Origin: Triops longicaudatus
Lineage: Eukaryota; Arthropoda; Branchiopoda; Notostraca; Triopsidae
Assembly (NCBI GenBank): GCA_022885665.1
Contig: JAGQDJ010000024.1
Coordinates: 1-64,000 of the forward strand
Reading direction: 5' to 3'
DNA: 64,000 nt
Position 1 is the first letter of the stretch; each line of letters opens with the position of its first letter. The notes under the pieces are model-generated. The model was given only the letters and a program-made list of their open reading frames with translations. It had not been told where the DNA came from and did no database searches. Both the position numbers and the translations under genes were made by a program. This document shows positions 10,626 through 21,501 of the stretch, piece after piece.

Positions 10626-13050
10626 TTAATTAGAATGGATTTTAATGTCCTCGAGAAGACGACGCCACTCTTTAGTTGACTCATCATCCTCTTCGTCGTC
10701 GTCGTCATTCAGTTTGTTGGTGAGTTCTTCATCTTCTTCTTCACTGTCTTCGTCACCGTCGTCATCCCAAAGGTCTTCAAGTTCATCCGTGCTCTTTTTC
10801 TTGTCTTGCGTGCAGGTTTTGGATGTGCAGACCCAACTTCCACAAGCGCACACACTAATGAGTAATAGAACGTGTAAAAATAGGCTCACTCCTATTCCGC
10901 AGCTTCGTATTCTTACCAATCATTGCAATCAACCATAGTGCGGGCTCCGTCTTCAAACTTTTTCCCTTCCAACGAGCACACTGTAATTGGCAATTCCCAA
11001 TTCTCATAAGTATTCAAGTGCGATTTACGAAACGTAAATGGTCTGTGTTATACTTTTAACTGCTGGCTTAAAGTCAGGGTTCATAACGGTCTTAAACTCA
11101 TCAAAACTCAAGCGCCAATCCGAGTCTTTGTCGCCCTCGTCCACAATGGCATCCACACAGAGTGCCCTGCAGAAATTCAATTAGCTTCTGTTTCAGTCTA
11201 TCAGCAAAACACGATTCTGCACTATTACAAGGCAAAAAGGAATGTATGAAATGCGGTAAACATATAGAAATGTGTATGTGGTACGGAAAACTATCGAGAC
11301 AAAGGAACATTGTGGGAGGTACTCTCCTCTTAGTCTTTATAAGACGATGATGCCGATCGATCTTCACGAAATGGGATAAAAAGATGTAAATGTTCTGAAC
11401 AGATTTTGAAGCTATTTCATCTAAGTTTGGAAAGAGCGCAGTTGATTTTATATGAATATTTCCTCACATGAACAAAAGCCAAGCGTACGAGCTTTATAAG
11501 ACCCTCGCGCGTTACAAGCAATAATAGTGAAATATAGACTACGCGTTTACGGTATAATTTAGTTTTATAAGGGTAAAACACCCCTATTTAGTGTCAGAAT
11601 GGCACCTAAAATTAGACCTCTACTAGTTTTTATGGTACCATTTACACCTATGGCGTCATTCGAATACAAATAAATACGGAAATAATAGATTGGTAAAATA
11701 CGCGACTGTGGTATTCAACGAACTAGTACTAAACGTAAATAAAAGAATAAAGTACTTGACAAGTTGACTATTTGCTGAAGAAAGCCTGGCAGGCGAAGCC
11801 ACATTCTTCACGCAGTTGAGAAATTCGTTAGCGTCGAGTATGTTATCTTTCGACGTGTCGCAGCCGTAAAACCGACCCCAAAGCATTTCATGGGCAGTTA
11901 AACCAGGGCGGTACCATGATTGATCTTTTTGGTGTCGGCGGAAGTACGCTAGAATATCCTTGCGCAGAGCGTCTCTCTCACTCTGGAAGCATACCACTAC
12001 ACAGACGAAAATTATACATAAGACTTATACGACGGACGGGAAAAGCATGTTACCTGGTTCTCGTAAAGTTTCAGCCTCCGATTCCTTGGCATTTTTCAGG
12101 GCCTTCTTAAGAGCCTTTTCTTTCGACTTAGATTTGGGTTTGGGACAGTAGCCCTTGCTCACGACTCGAATGTGAGTCTCGGTCTGGCAGGCGTCCTTGT
12201 GTAACAGGCAGTAATTGTCATAAGATTTGCCGTTCGAGCCGCAGACAGGTACGAAGTGGTCTTCGCAAGATTGAACGCACACGCAGGCAGGAGAACCGTT
12301 AGATTGCATGCGACATTCGCGGCCAGCTCGGCAGATGATACGATCGCAAATACCTATGATGACGTATCGTTTAGCGAGATCTTTCAAACTGAAGTTAGCT
12401 GTTTTAACGAAAAACTAGTCATAACAAAAAATAAAGAATAAAATGATAAAAAATGTTTCGTGACTAGTTTTGCGCTCGATTTCTGTAACAACGCGTTTTA
12501 TCGACTAAAGCCAGTTGATCACAGCCACGAAAGATAAGGAACAAAAGACGATGGGCTCCGAAGGTTCGGTTTTACTGTGGGACTTACTTTCGTCACTCTC
12601 CAAAAATCCTCCCTGCAAAAAGTCGTAAAACAGGTTTAAACGAGAATACTTGGCTGCATTCCTTTGAGTGCTTAGTATGCTATCAGGAATATCGAATGAA
12701 AACAGAAGTCTTTGATATAAAACAAAAACCTTGTAACAAAACGACTTAATGTAAGAAATGTAAATGAAGGATGATTCTTGAGCCCTGCAATGCAATTTAG
12801 TAACAAGCAGCAAGGACAAGTGAAGCGAAATTACAAAAAAAAAAAATGCTCACCACATCAACGGATTTGGCAAATGACGATGATAAAGTGGAAAATAGTA
12901 GAGTCGCTTGGAACAGCAATAAAAGGTACTTCGCCGCACCCTATTGAAGACATATATAACTGAACATCCGGTTCATTGTTTCACTTCAAGTCACCAGCCC
13001 GTTCCATGCTATGGAGACTAAATAACACAGTTAACAAGGACACTTACCAT
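10626..13050 (-). CDS. Fstl1: follistatin-like protein 1 (353 aa)
   Basis: Secreted SPARC-family glycoprotein. Exons: 13048-13050, 12854-12940, 12588-12612, 12054-12353, 11756-11996, 11054-11166, 10917-10980, 10626-10854; all phases match (1,062 bp). Exon 1 is only the ATG followed by GTAAGT; exon 3 is a 25-bp microexon. Order: signal peptide (residues 1 to about 25), follistatin/Kazal module (from about 39, ICDRIICRAGREC then VCGSNGKSYDNYC), a Lys-rich linker, then an extracellular Ca-binding-like region with two EF-hand loops (DTSKDNILDANE and DKDSDWRLSFDE), both with acidic residues at positions 1 and 5 and Glu at 12. A short cysteine-rich VWC-like segment (DCNDCVCACGSWVC) follows. The C-terminus is very acidic (Asp/Glu runs), longer than in vertebrate FSTL1 (about 308 aa). 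FSTL1 binds BMP/TGF-beta ligands in vertebrates; that role here is inferred. Confidence 0.93.
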
Positions 13051-14380
13051 TATATTGGAATCTTATAAGACCCTAAGAATGCAAACTATTGGAACCTTGA
13101 TTTAACAAGACCAATCTATGAAAATAAACTTTCGAACACTATAGCTATGAGTAGTTCACATGTAAAAATGCCTTTCTAGCAACACCTTTCCCTTCCTCGT
13201 TTGGGATTAACTGACTAACTTTGGTGACGAAGGAGGCTAGGCGAATGTTAAACAGGTTTAAAACACCTTCGGGTATGCATAAGCAGGTAAGAAGCCCCGT
13301 GAATGTCCCAGAGTAAAGCGAAGAATAGGGAAAGCGGCGATCCTAGCCAGATCAACCTTGATATGAGAGCGAACAGTCAGGTAACAAATACTTTGGGACT
13401 ACAGAAGACTCCTCTGATGACGTCACGTCTGCACGAAGGGTGTCGTATTTACTCCAAGGAAAATTACGTATATTCGCATATTGTTACGGGCCGTCGGGGT
13501 CAATGCATTTTGGACACGTGTCAAATGAAGTGGTCGCCCTCGATACCTTGGGTCAGTGCTTCTCACCCATTATCCAAATTTGCTCATCTGGAGGCTTTAA
13601 TTACCCGAGTTTTTTTTAAAAAAAAAAGAAAAAAGGAAGAAAATTTAAGTTTAAGACAACGGTACACCTAATCGAAGAATAGAGGAATCTCGTGCAAATT
13701 GGTTCAGAAGAGTTTGAAAAAATAATATTTGGTTAAGTTTTCAATCGTAACAGCTGACGTAGATCATGGTGGGTTTTCAATAAAATTCAAATAACAAATT
13801 TGCAAGAAAATTCTAACTCTCAAGCTTTTCTGTGAAAACAGCATTCGAAACTTGGCGCAAAGATTCACTGGATTCCTGTTAAGATTGTTTTTGTTTTTCA
13901 AACGAGAATAAAGTTTAAATTTTTCCAATCAGTGACGGATTTTACTGTCTAAATTTTCTAAGCTTTTTACGAAACTATTCTGAAACTAATTAGTAGACTT
14001 GATTTGTTTTCGCCAAGACATAAAAAGGTGTTTTAGTGCACATAAAAAACTTAATTTTGAACACGCTTTTCACACAAAATATTGAATTTCGCTCCCTTAT
14101 TGTTACAAACTTACTAGGATTATTTTATAAATAACTCGAAGCACATGCTATTTTAGCATTAATTTTTTGGACAACTAATCTTTCCAAAAGCCATATCGAA
14201 ACAAGGATGCATAGAAACTGTGACATGACTGTAATTTAAATGTGACTGATATATAATAACTGCGCCTCCTAAAAAAAGCTCGGTAATATAATGTAAGGTG
14301 TATTACATTTGAACGTTAATACATACTGAACGGAAAATCTCTTACATGTAAATGGATCCTCTAAGGCTCTTGCGAACGAA
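13051..14380. other. intergenic region
   Basis: AT-rich. A 122-codon open frame at 13303-13671 (plus) has no recognisable domain and ends in an A-rich tract; I do not count it as a gene. Confidence 0.45.
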
Positions 14381-17300
14381 TTAAATGAATTCTCGGCACT
14401 CCTGGTAGCAAGAAATGATCAATTGTCGATTGCACTTCCCATTAGATTTCAGATAGTTAATGACCACTGCAGGGCGAAACTCTTTGAACTTTCGTCGGAG
14501 CAAATCTTCTGCAGCACTTCCACGCCTATATAAAAAGTGCAACACCATGAAGCGTGTAATTTATGCAAAATAAACCCACTCAAGAACACACAGAATTTCT
14601 TAGATCAGTAATTAGAGCTTAAAATTATGCAAAAAACTAAAGAAAAAGAAGGGTACATACACAGAACAATGAACGAACTGTTAGTCCTACTCACAGGTTT
14701 GGTAGATCGTATTCTGCTTCGATGTACTTCACCAGTTCCATTAGCAAAATGCTAGCTTGAAATCCACTTAGTGTTTCTTTGCAAGTGGAGAAATCGCCTG
14801 ACATGTCAGCTAAGTTTATCGACCGCTGGTAATGCAAAGAAAAATGATTATTCACTTTTAATGTCCTCTTTAATATATAACTGTTTTGCAATTACTTCAT
14901 TCATGTCTTCCACAGTTTTCCGCGCAATTTTCTTAGCTTGCTGCTGAGCAATTTTTGTCAGTACCTCAACTTCTCCACGACGGCTGAACGGAAGATGGGC
15001 TAACGCTCCAGCAATAAAGTTTAGGTATTTCAGATCCATTCTATGATTCGCCCACATTATTAGTGCCTCTCTTAAAAACTTGCATTTGTTCTCAACACCC
15101 TGCACGCTGACATAAAACTCCTGCAGCAAAGATTTCTGGCCCCGTACTCCACTCACGATCTTCCGCTGTTGCAACCTACATTGGTACTTGTACGTTGTCA
15201 ACAATATCGCTTCGCTGTAAGAAAGAATCTTGTTCATCGTGACCGCCCTTTTCATCCATTTCATGGCTAGGCGCGGTAAACTCGGTTCCCAGCCTCCAGT
15301 TGCGACACTCTGCTCCGCGTCCAGGTCCGCATTCGAACTCAACGCAACCAAATACGGAACGCATTCTTCGTACTCGTTAATCTTCGCTAGTAAAGCACAG
15401 CTAACCAACTTAAAAGCTTCATCACGGATTTCTTCGACCTGTGATACCAATGACTCTTTAATTTCCGCCACATAACACTTCATGACCGCACTAATTCTGA
15501 AAACAGTTTTTTCCATCGGTCGCCTCCACAGGAACGAGAGATTCTGTAGAATCTGGAAGTAACAGTAAATAATCACAAATTTTGCGACACAGTGAAAAGA
15601 TCTAGGAAAACTCTTACTCGGTAAAACAAATCAACCCGAAAGTACTCATCATGTAAATGCTTCTTGTAGAAGTTGTGCAAGAAACCTTTGAATAAGAACT
15701 CGTCGTACCGAACGGTCAAATATCCCAATGTTTGTAAGCCGTAAACAGCGGCTAGCCGGCAATCGTAGTGTTTTCGGTTAAAGTGGCTGTAGGAATCTTC
15801 AATAAACCTTGTCAAAGAAACACCAAGCCGAAAGGACAAAGGAGACGCAACTGCAAATTCATTCCTAAAGACTTCGGTCTTATCAAAGGCTTCAAATCCA
15901 AAATGCAGCCCCACCAGTCCTAACGTTACGACTCTGCGCACAAACGTCTTATGAAAATTGGCTAACTTATTCTTTATGTTGGGAGCAAGTTGTTCTTTTG
16001 CAACGGTGTTCACGTATTTAGTAACCATACGGTAATACTGTTCAACAAGGTCCGTAACTCGCGTGAAATCCTTCGTCGCGTACTGAACTACACCTTGCCA
16101 GCACTGAATCAACTCTTCTGTCACTGCTACATCTTCACAAGTGACATAGAAGACCAGCAAATCCTCCAGTTGCTTCCAGTCTGCCCCGGCAGGATGGGGC
16201 ATGATTAATCCTGGCATTATGTTCGACATTACAACCAGGATGCAACACAGTAGCTCACCGTCATCCTCCCATACCTGTAATGAACAAATTCGCCTTTGAT
16301 TCCTTCTTTCTTTATACTAAATTACAGTGATCCCCCATTTACGCGGCACATCGGTTTTGGGAAAATACCGCTTAAACAGAAACGCGTAAATTGAGCCTTT
16401 TTTAATATGCATGATAGGGATGCGTTCCGTTCAGAAATTTACACATACTGAGTTAAAAAATAGCAAAAAAAATCTAATTTCAATTGTACGTTTACGTAAA
16501 GGGTTACTGATTATATCTGAGCGACTTTAAACTGCTGTTTTTAATTAAAGCCTTTACAAGAATACTGCAAATCACAGAAGTTCAATGCTGCCTATTCGAC
16601 ACAAGTCGCTGCATCGGTCTTCTACTCCAGAGAATCTGCTTTAGTACTTCGAAATTTTGCTTTTAGGAGTCAAAATATGTATCTTTCTATTGAAAAAAAG
16701 CCAGTGAATGCAACTCTGAGCTACAGCGCCGTACTTCGTGCAATTTTTAGCAAAATTTCACCAAATTTCCAACAGCGGTCAAGCGAAATCGCATAAACCG
16801 AGGCGGCCCAAGTGGGTCATTACTGCAATTACATTAAAAAATATTCATTTTCCTAAATATCGATCATTTTCAACCATTATATAGTCTAGTATTACCTCTA
16901 ACAGCTTTTCTTCGTCCTCTGCTTTTAAAATTGGCCAGTAACCTTCTCGAAGGTATGCGAAGAACCCAACAAGGAGTTGTTCTAACATTTGGGGGGCAAT
17001 TTGGGCCCAAGTGCAGAGGAAATATTTCAGTCCTTTCACCAAACGCGGATTTCGCGTCCATAGCTCTATGAATTTCTCCGAAACAGGTCGTATATCTTCC
17101 GAAGTAGATTTTCGTCCTTCTGGCGGGTAAAAAAGTTTGATAAACAAAAGGCGTAGGTAACTGTGATGTTTTTCTGGCTCAAAATCTTCCATAAAACGTC
17201 GAATGTCGCGAGTTTTGTCCATCAGTACGTCACAAATGCAAGAGCCTTTTTCTTTCACTTGTGTAGAAACGGAAGTAAACCATCGCTGACGGAACAAGTC

Positions 17301-19840
17301 CACAATAGCCTGGTCAACCTTTGGATACGAGGGTTCTGCTTCCAGACCCGTAAGGATTTCCCAGAGCGCTGTGTGAACGTAAGGCCGATCTGGATTTTGG
17401 AGACACACTTTGCGTAAGGCAAGTACCGCAGCCTCTTTCACATCTTTATGCGGATCGGTTAGGCAAGTCAGCAAGGCGTCCCCCATATTCCTCCAGATGT
17501 GATGGGTTTTGGACTGCAGAATAGCTCCCGAAAGAATGTAGATGACAGTTAAGCGAACATCAACTTTGGTTTCATTCAATGCGTCACGAAGCAGCGTTTG
17601 AAATCCAAGACCATGTTCACACACAAGCCACTCTGGATAAATCAGAACCAGTTGGCCAACCGTGCGCAAAGCGAGATTCTGCGTGTCTACATGTCTACTT
17701 CTTAAAAAGGAAGCAATACGGTCGAACCAACTATTCTGCCGTTTCTTGAAGCCGGTCAACATTACGAACCACTTACAAAAGGCCAAACTGCAATAATACT
17801 GCTCCAACAAACTACCGTCAATAGAAATCGAGGACTCTTCTATAGAAATAAAAATAAAAGTTACTCACACAGAGAAAAGGTAAACGTTATATCCGAAACA
17901 AAAAAATGCAACTATGTTTGAAGTAGATGAGAAATATTACAAAAGTTTTGAATAGAAAAGAATAAAACAAAGAACTCTGAAGTGGCTGATTCAAGCAAAG
18001 TGAAAAGAGCGTGAACATTGATATATGAATGAATGGAAACATTTCGAGAAAGAATGAGAAGATAAGAAATTCACGTGTAAAAGATGGAGGCTTCTCAATT
18101 TCGTCACGATGCAGCATCAAACATGCCCAGATATCTGCTTTTCGATAGGCTTTCCAGTAATGAGTTAAAAACCCCTTCAAGGTATGACATACTGCAGATG
18201 CATTGGATTCAGAACACGACAAATTCAAGTCTTTGCGCTTCACTGTCTACAAAGATTACAAAACATTACTTGCAACACGCGTCATTAAGCTAATTTACTC
18301 TCTCTAAAAGGGCTTCAATGTCATCGGAACGCTCGTGGCAAAAGCGCTCAATATTCCTTACGGACTCCAAAATTGCAGCCAGATTAACTAAAGCCAAGGT
18401 GACTTTATCTGGGTTAGATGACCGGTCAAAGTTCTCGACAAGCAAGTCGCCTAGGGCGAGAGCCAGAAAACCGGCTCCTGGTCGATCAGGCTTAGGTACC
18501 ATTTCTAGCAACTTCGACAGCACGGTATGCACTTGGTACTTTACTGCAGGTCGTCTAGAGCATATTTCGTGTACTGACCTGGCAAACTTTGTTACAGAGT
18601 TGCGAAACAGCTGCGTTTTTTGCTCTACAGAAAACTAAACGGTGTTATAGAGCAATATTGTGTACCATATAGCATAATTATTCTTGTTACTTTTGCTTCG
18701 GTGAGGCTAAAGATATATTTGGCCTTATTTTGCAGCAACGATATCAAGATGTAAAGGAAACTTTCTACTTGTTCTTCCACGATCTTAGATTCTGCTTGGG
18801 ACATATTCTCCGTAACGTCCACAATTCCTAAATGCTCGTAAATCGTTTCAGCTATGAACATTTCTAAACCAGTTGCTGGGTTTTCCATAAAAAAATTAGT
18901 TTTTAAAACCTAGAAAACGGAAACATTCGAAACGACCTGATATTTCAGTTATACATTTTTTTTACGGTTTGAAGGATGAGGTAACAAATGCTTTCAAATT
19001 TGATAGCATGCCCAGATGTGAAAAGGAAGGGGCAAATGGTTTTGACCAGGCCTTTTAACAGCTCTTCATTAACCGGCCTACCCAACTGAATGATTTTTCC
19101 TAGCAGGTTAATCAAGAGGCGCAAACTTGTGTAAATTTTTTCATACTCTTCCTCCGTTGGCAATAACATACTGCGGTCATCTAATCACCAAGCTATTTTA
19201 TCGTTCGATCGCTGCATCAAGGAGCTTACTTAGGGAAACCCTTGAGGCATTGTACAAGAGACACAAGGCTATCTTCACGTGAAAGGCTACGAAACGAAAT
19301 ACATGTTCAACAAGAGCATCAGTTTCTGGAAGATTTGGGTACGTCACGAGCCGTGTAAACAAGAAGCAAGTTGCTGCGTCAATTCCGTGCTGAATTCGCT
19401 GCAAAGAAGGGTTGTTGCGTTTCTGTACAGTTATAAAATGAAGTCATATGTTATTGAAATGTATAAAAACGAATGTTTTATACCATTGGAATAAAGGGTA
19501 TTTCCGACGTGCAACGAGTATTCAGATACATCAACTGTAGCAAAAAAATGGCTTCTTTGTGCCCCATATTTGTCAAAGCGGGTTGGGAAGCGCGAAATAA
19601 GTTAAGAATCTCCGTTCTTAAGCAAGCTAATTCGGAGCTCTTGACAAGAAACTCGTAAGGCACTAACTTCATGCTAGTAAGCAGTTCGCATGACCAGTGG
19701 TTCCACTTCACATTGCATATCATGTTTTGTAGGACCTTGCGAAAATTCTCCTGAAAGAAATACAGTTAAAGTAACAGAGCCAAGATGGCATTAAGAGTAG
19801 TTACCTCATGGGAAGATCGGGAATAATTCTGGTCTACCAT
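14381..19840 (-). CDS. Nipped-B: SCC2/Nipped-B/NIPBL cohesin-loading factor, short form (1320 aa)
   Basis: Loads cohesin onto chromatin with SCC4/MAU2. Exons: 19805-19840, 19484-19750, 19230-19398, 18966-19180, 18666-18909, 18299-18624, 18075-18246, 16896-17839, 15618-16274, 14896-15552, 14695-14825, 14381-14525; phases match (3,963 bp). It is helical and HEAT-repeat-like throughout. Colinear blocks resemble NIPBL: GIDAATCFLFTRLVTYPNLP, VKEAAVLALRKVCLQNPDRP followed by FRQRWFTS, LCCILVVMSNIMPGL, FVRRVVTLGLVGLHFGFE, RLAAVYGLQTLGYLTVRYDE and ECVPYLVALSSN. The assignment rests on this order, recalled from family knowledge rather than an alignment. The chosen ATG has a good context (AGTATGG) and an in-frame TGA just upstream, so the long disordered N-terminus of animal NIPBL is either absent or in exons I did not find. 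The intron 16275-16895 holds a possible pogo-like element. Confidence 0.85.
16325..16825. mobile_element. possible degenerate pogo/Tigger-like element
   Basis: Inside an intron of the NIPBL gene. The left end, preceded by TA, starts CAGTGATCCCCCATTTACGC. The right end read in reverse starts CAGTAATGACCCACTTGG. The ends match only partly and no TA is seen on the right. Near the left end TTTACGCGG and CGCGTAAAT form a short subterminal inverted repeat, a feature common in pogo-type ends. No coding capacity. Confidence 0.35.
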
Positions 19841-21501
19841 ACTTACTCAAGCAGTTCTTTGAGAGTGAGAACTCCTCACCAGCCAATATTTACGAAAGTG
19901 GCATGTAAGTTCATAAAGATAGTTTATGGTGTACAAGTGAATCAAAAACTATCTAGGATCTGAACAAGAACTTACGAGGAAGTAAACGAAATTCGAGAAC
20001 GTGAGCGACGAAACCCATCTTAAAGGAAGAATTCAGGGTTGCCGCTCTTTTGCTTACAACCATTTTGGCCACTTACTGCCCTTGATAAACGTTTTCAAAA
20101 ATTTTTTCATGTGTTCAGTTTTAATTTTAAGAATTTATTACTTTGATGCAAGCACCTATTATTCTAACTGATTTGCTAGAACTGTTGAAGTTCGAATTGG
20201 CAACCATCCGGAAGTCTCGTTTCCTGCTTTGTTCAAGTGTGGAATGTTTTTCTTGTGCCATTTCTAAACTTCAAGTGAACCTGTTTTCGAACAAGTTTGT
20301 AGCGCAGTGACCGGTTACCTCCATTTTGGCATACCCAGACAATAGAGTATCTATATTCACCCGAAAATCAGCATGATTAATCAGGTATTTCTGCACCTTC
20401 TTATTGGAGCTTGACTTACTGAACAGAAATCCCGGTACTTCTCTGTCAGTCGGTAGGTTCGATTAGGATAGGGTTTGTAGCTAAAGTTTCCAGCTACAAG
20501 AGCATTTCAAAACGAACGAATGTGACATACCATACCGTACTGCTTAGTCCGTTACCTAATTTAACTCTTTTTCTAAAAAATGGTCGTATATTATGCAAAT
20601 ATCCGTCATATCCCAGTTAGTCTTCTTGTATTCAAGTTACTTTGTACACAATCACAATTATAAAGCACAAAACCGGAACATTGTATGCCTAATGGTAATT
20701 GTGAGCTGCCACGCAACTTTTCTCTATTTTTTTTCCGGTGGTGGTCGTGTATTTTACAAATTACCCAGTCCTAATTAAGCAAGAAGCGTAGATAACGCAA
20801 AGCAAACTTATGTAAGACACCTTAAATGTTACGAGGCGTTGAAAAAATACATGGAAACGTGTGTTCTAACGTAGCTCGCGTGTGCGAGCCTAACCGGTCC
20901 AAAAGTTTTAATTGGATTTAATAATAATAATAAAAACAAAAACGTTTGGGTGTGAGTACAAAAGGTGAAGGGCCGTATAATAGAAAGAACTCCGTTTTGC
21001 TCGTCATGCACAGAAAAGGATGTTGAAAAGGCGGCTATGCCGCGAGTTCTAATAGTGGCACGATTTTGAACCAACACTTGATTACTATGGGACGTGTCCT
21101 AATGAGCCCATTTGACGTAATTCCTCCACCCTTGGAATTGTATTGTTTTGATTAATCTTTTTGGTTAATGTTTTGTCGCGTATAGGCCTACGTGAAATTA
21201 CGATTTTGTACGCTGTGTCGGTTGTCAGAAATTTTTAGATACTGCGAAATTTTCTCACAGCTCCACCATTTCAAGTAACACTTGTCAACAACACTTCCCA
21301 TTTTTTACTGTAGTAAGAGCTAAGCATTAAAGGTATATCTGTTTGCGTTCATTTACACCCTTATGTTCCACAGGAAAATGATCGGAAAATAACAAGTAAA
21401 AAGGCAGCAAGAAATTGAAAGTGGATATGCTCATTTATTTCAGCAAAGGAAAAGAAAAATTTAGCCCACTTCTAGGGGTATTTTGTTCTACTGGGCTCAC
21501 G
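19841..21501. other. intergenic region
   Basis: AT-rich with short (AAT)n tracts near 20920. No exon recognised. A possible minus-strand polyadenylation signal for the next gene (AATAAA) is at 21434-21439. Confidence 0.45.

Noticed and set aside
13303..13671. 122-codon plus-strand open frame
   Set aside because: No recognised domain, low-complexity Lys tail from an A-rich tract, no matching splice partners.
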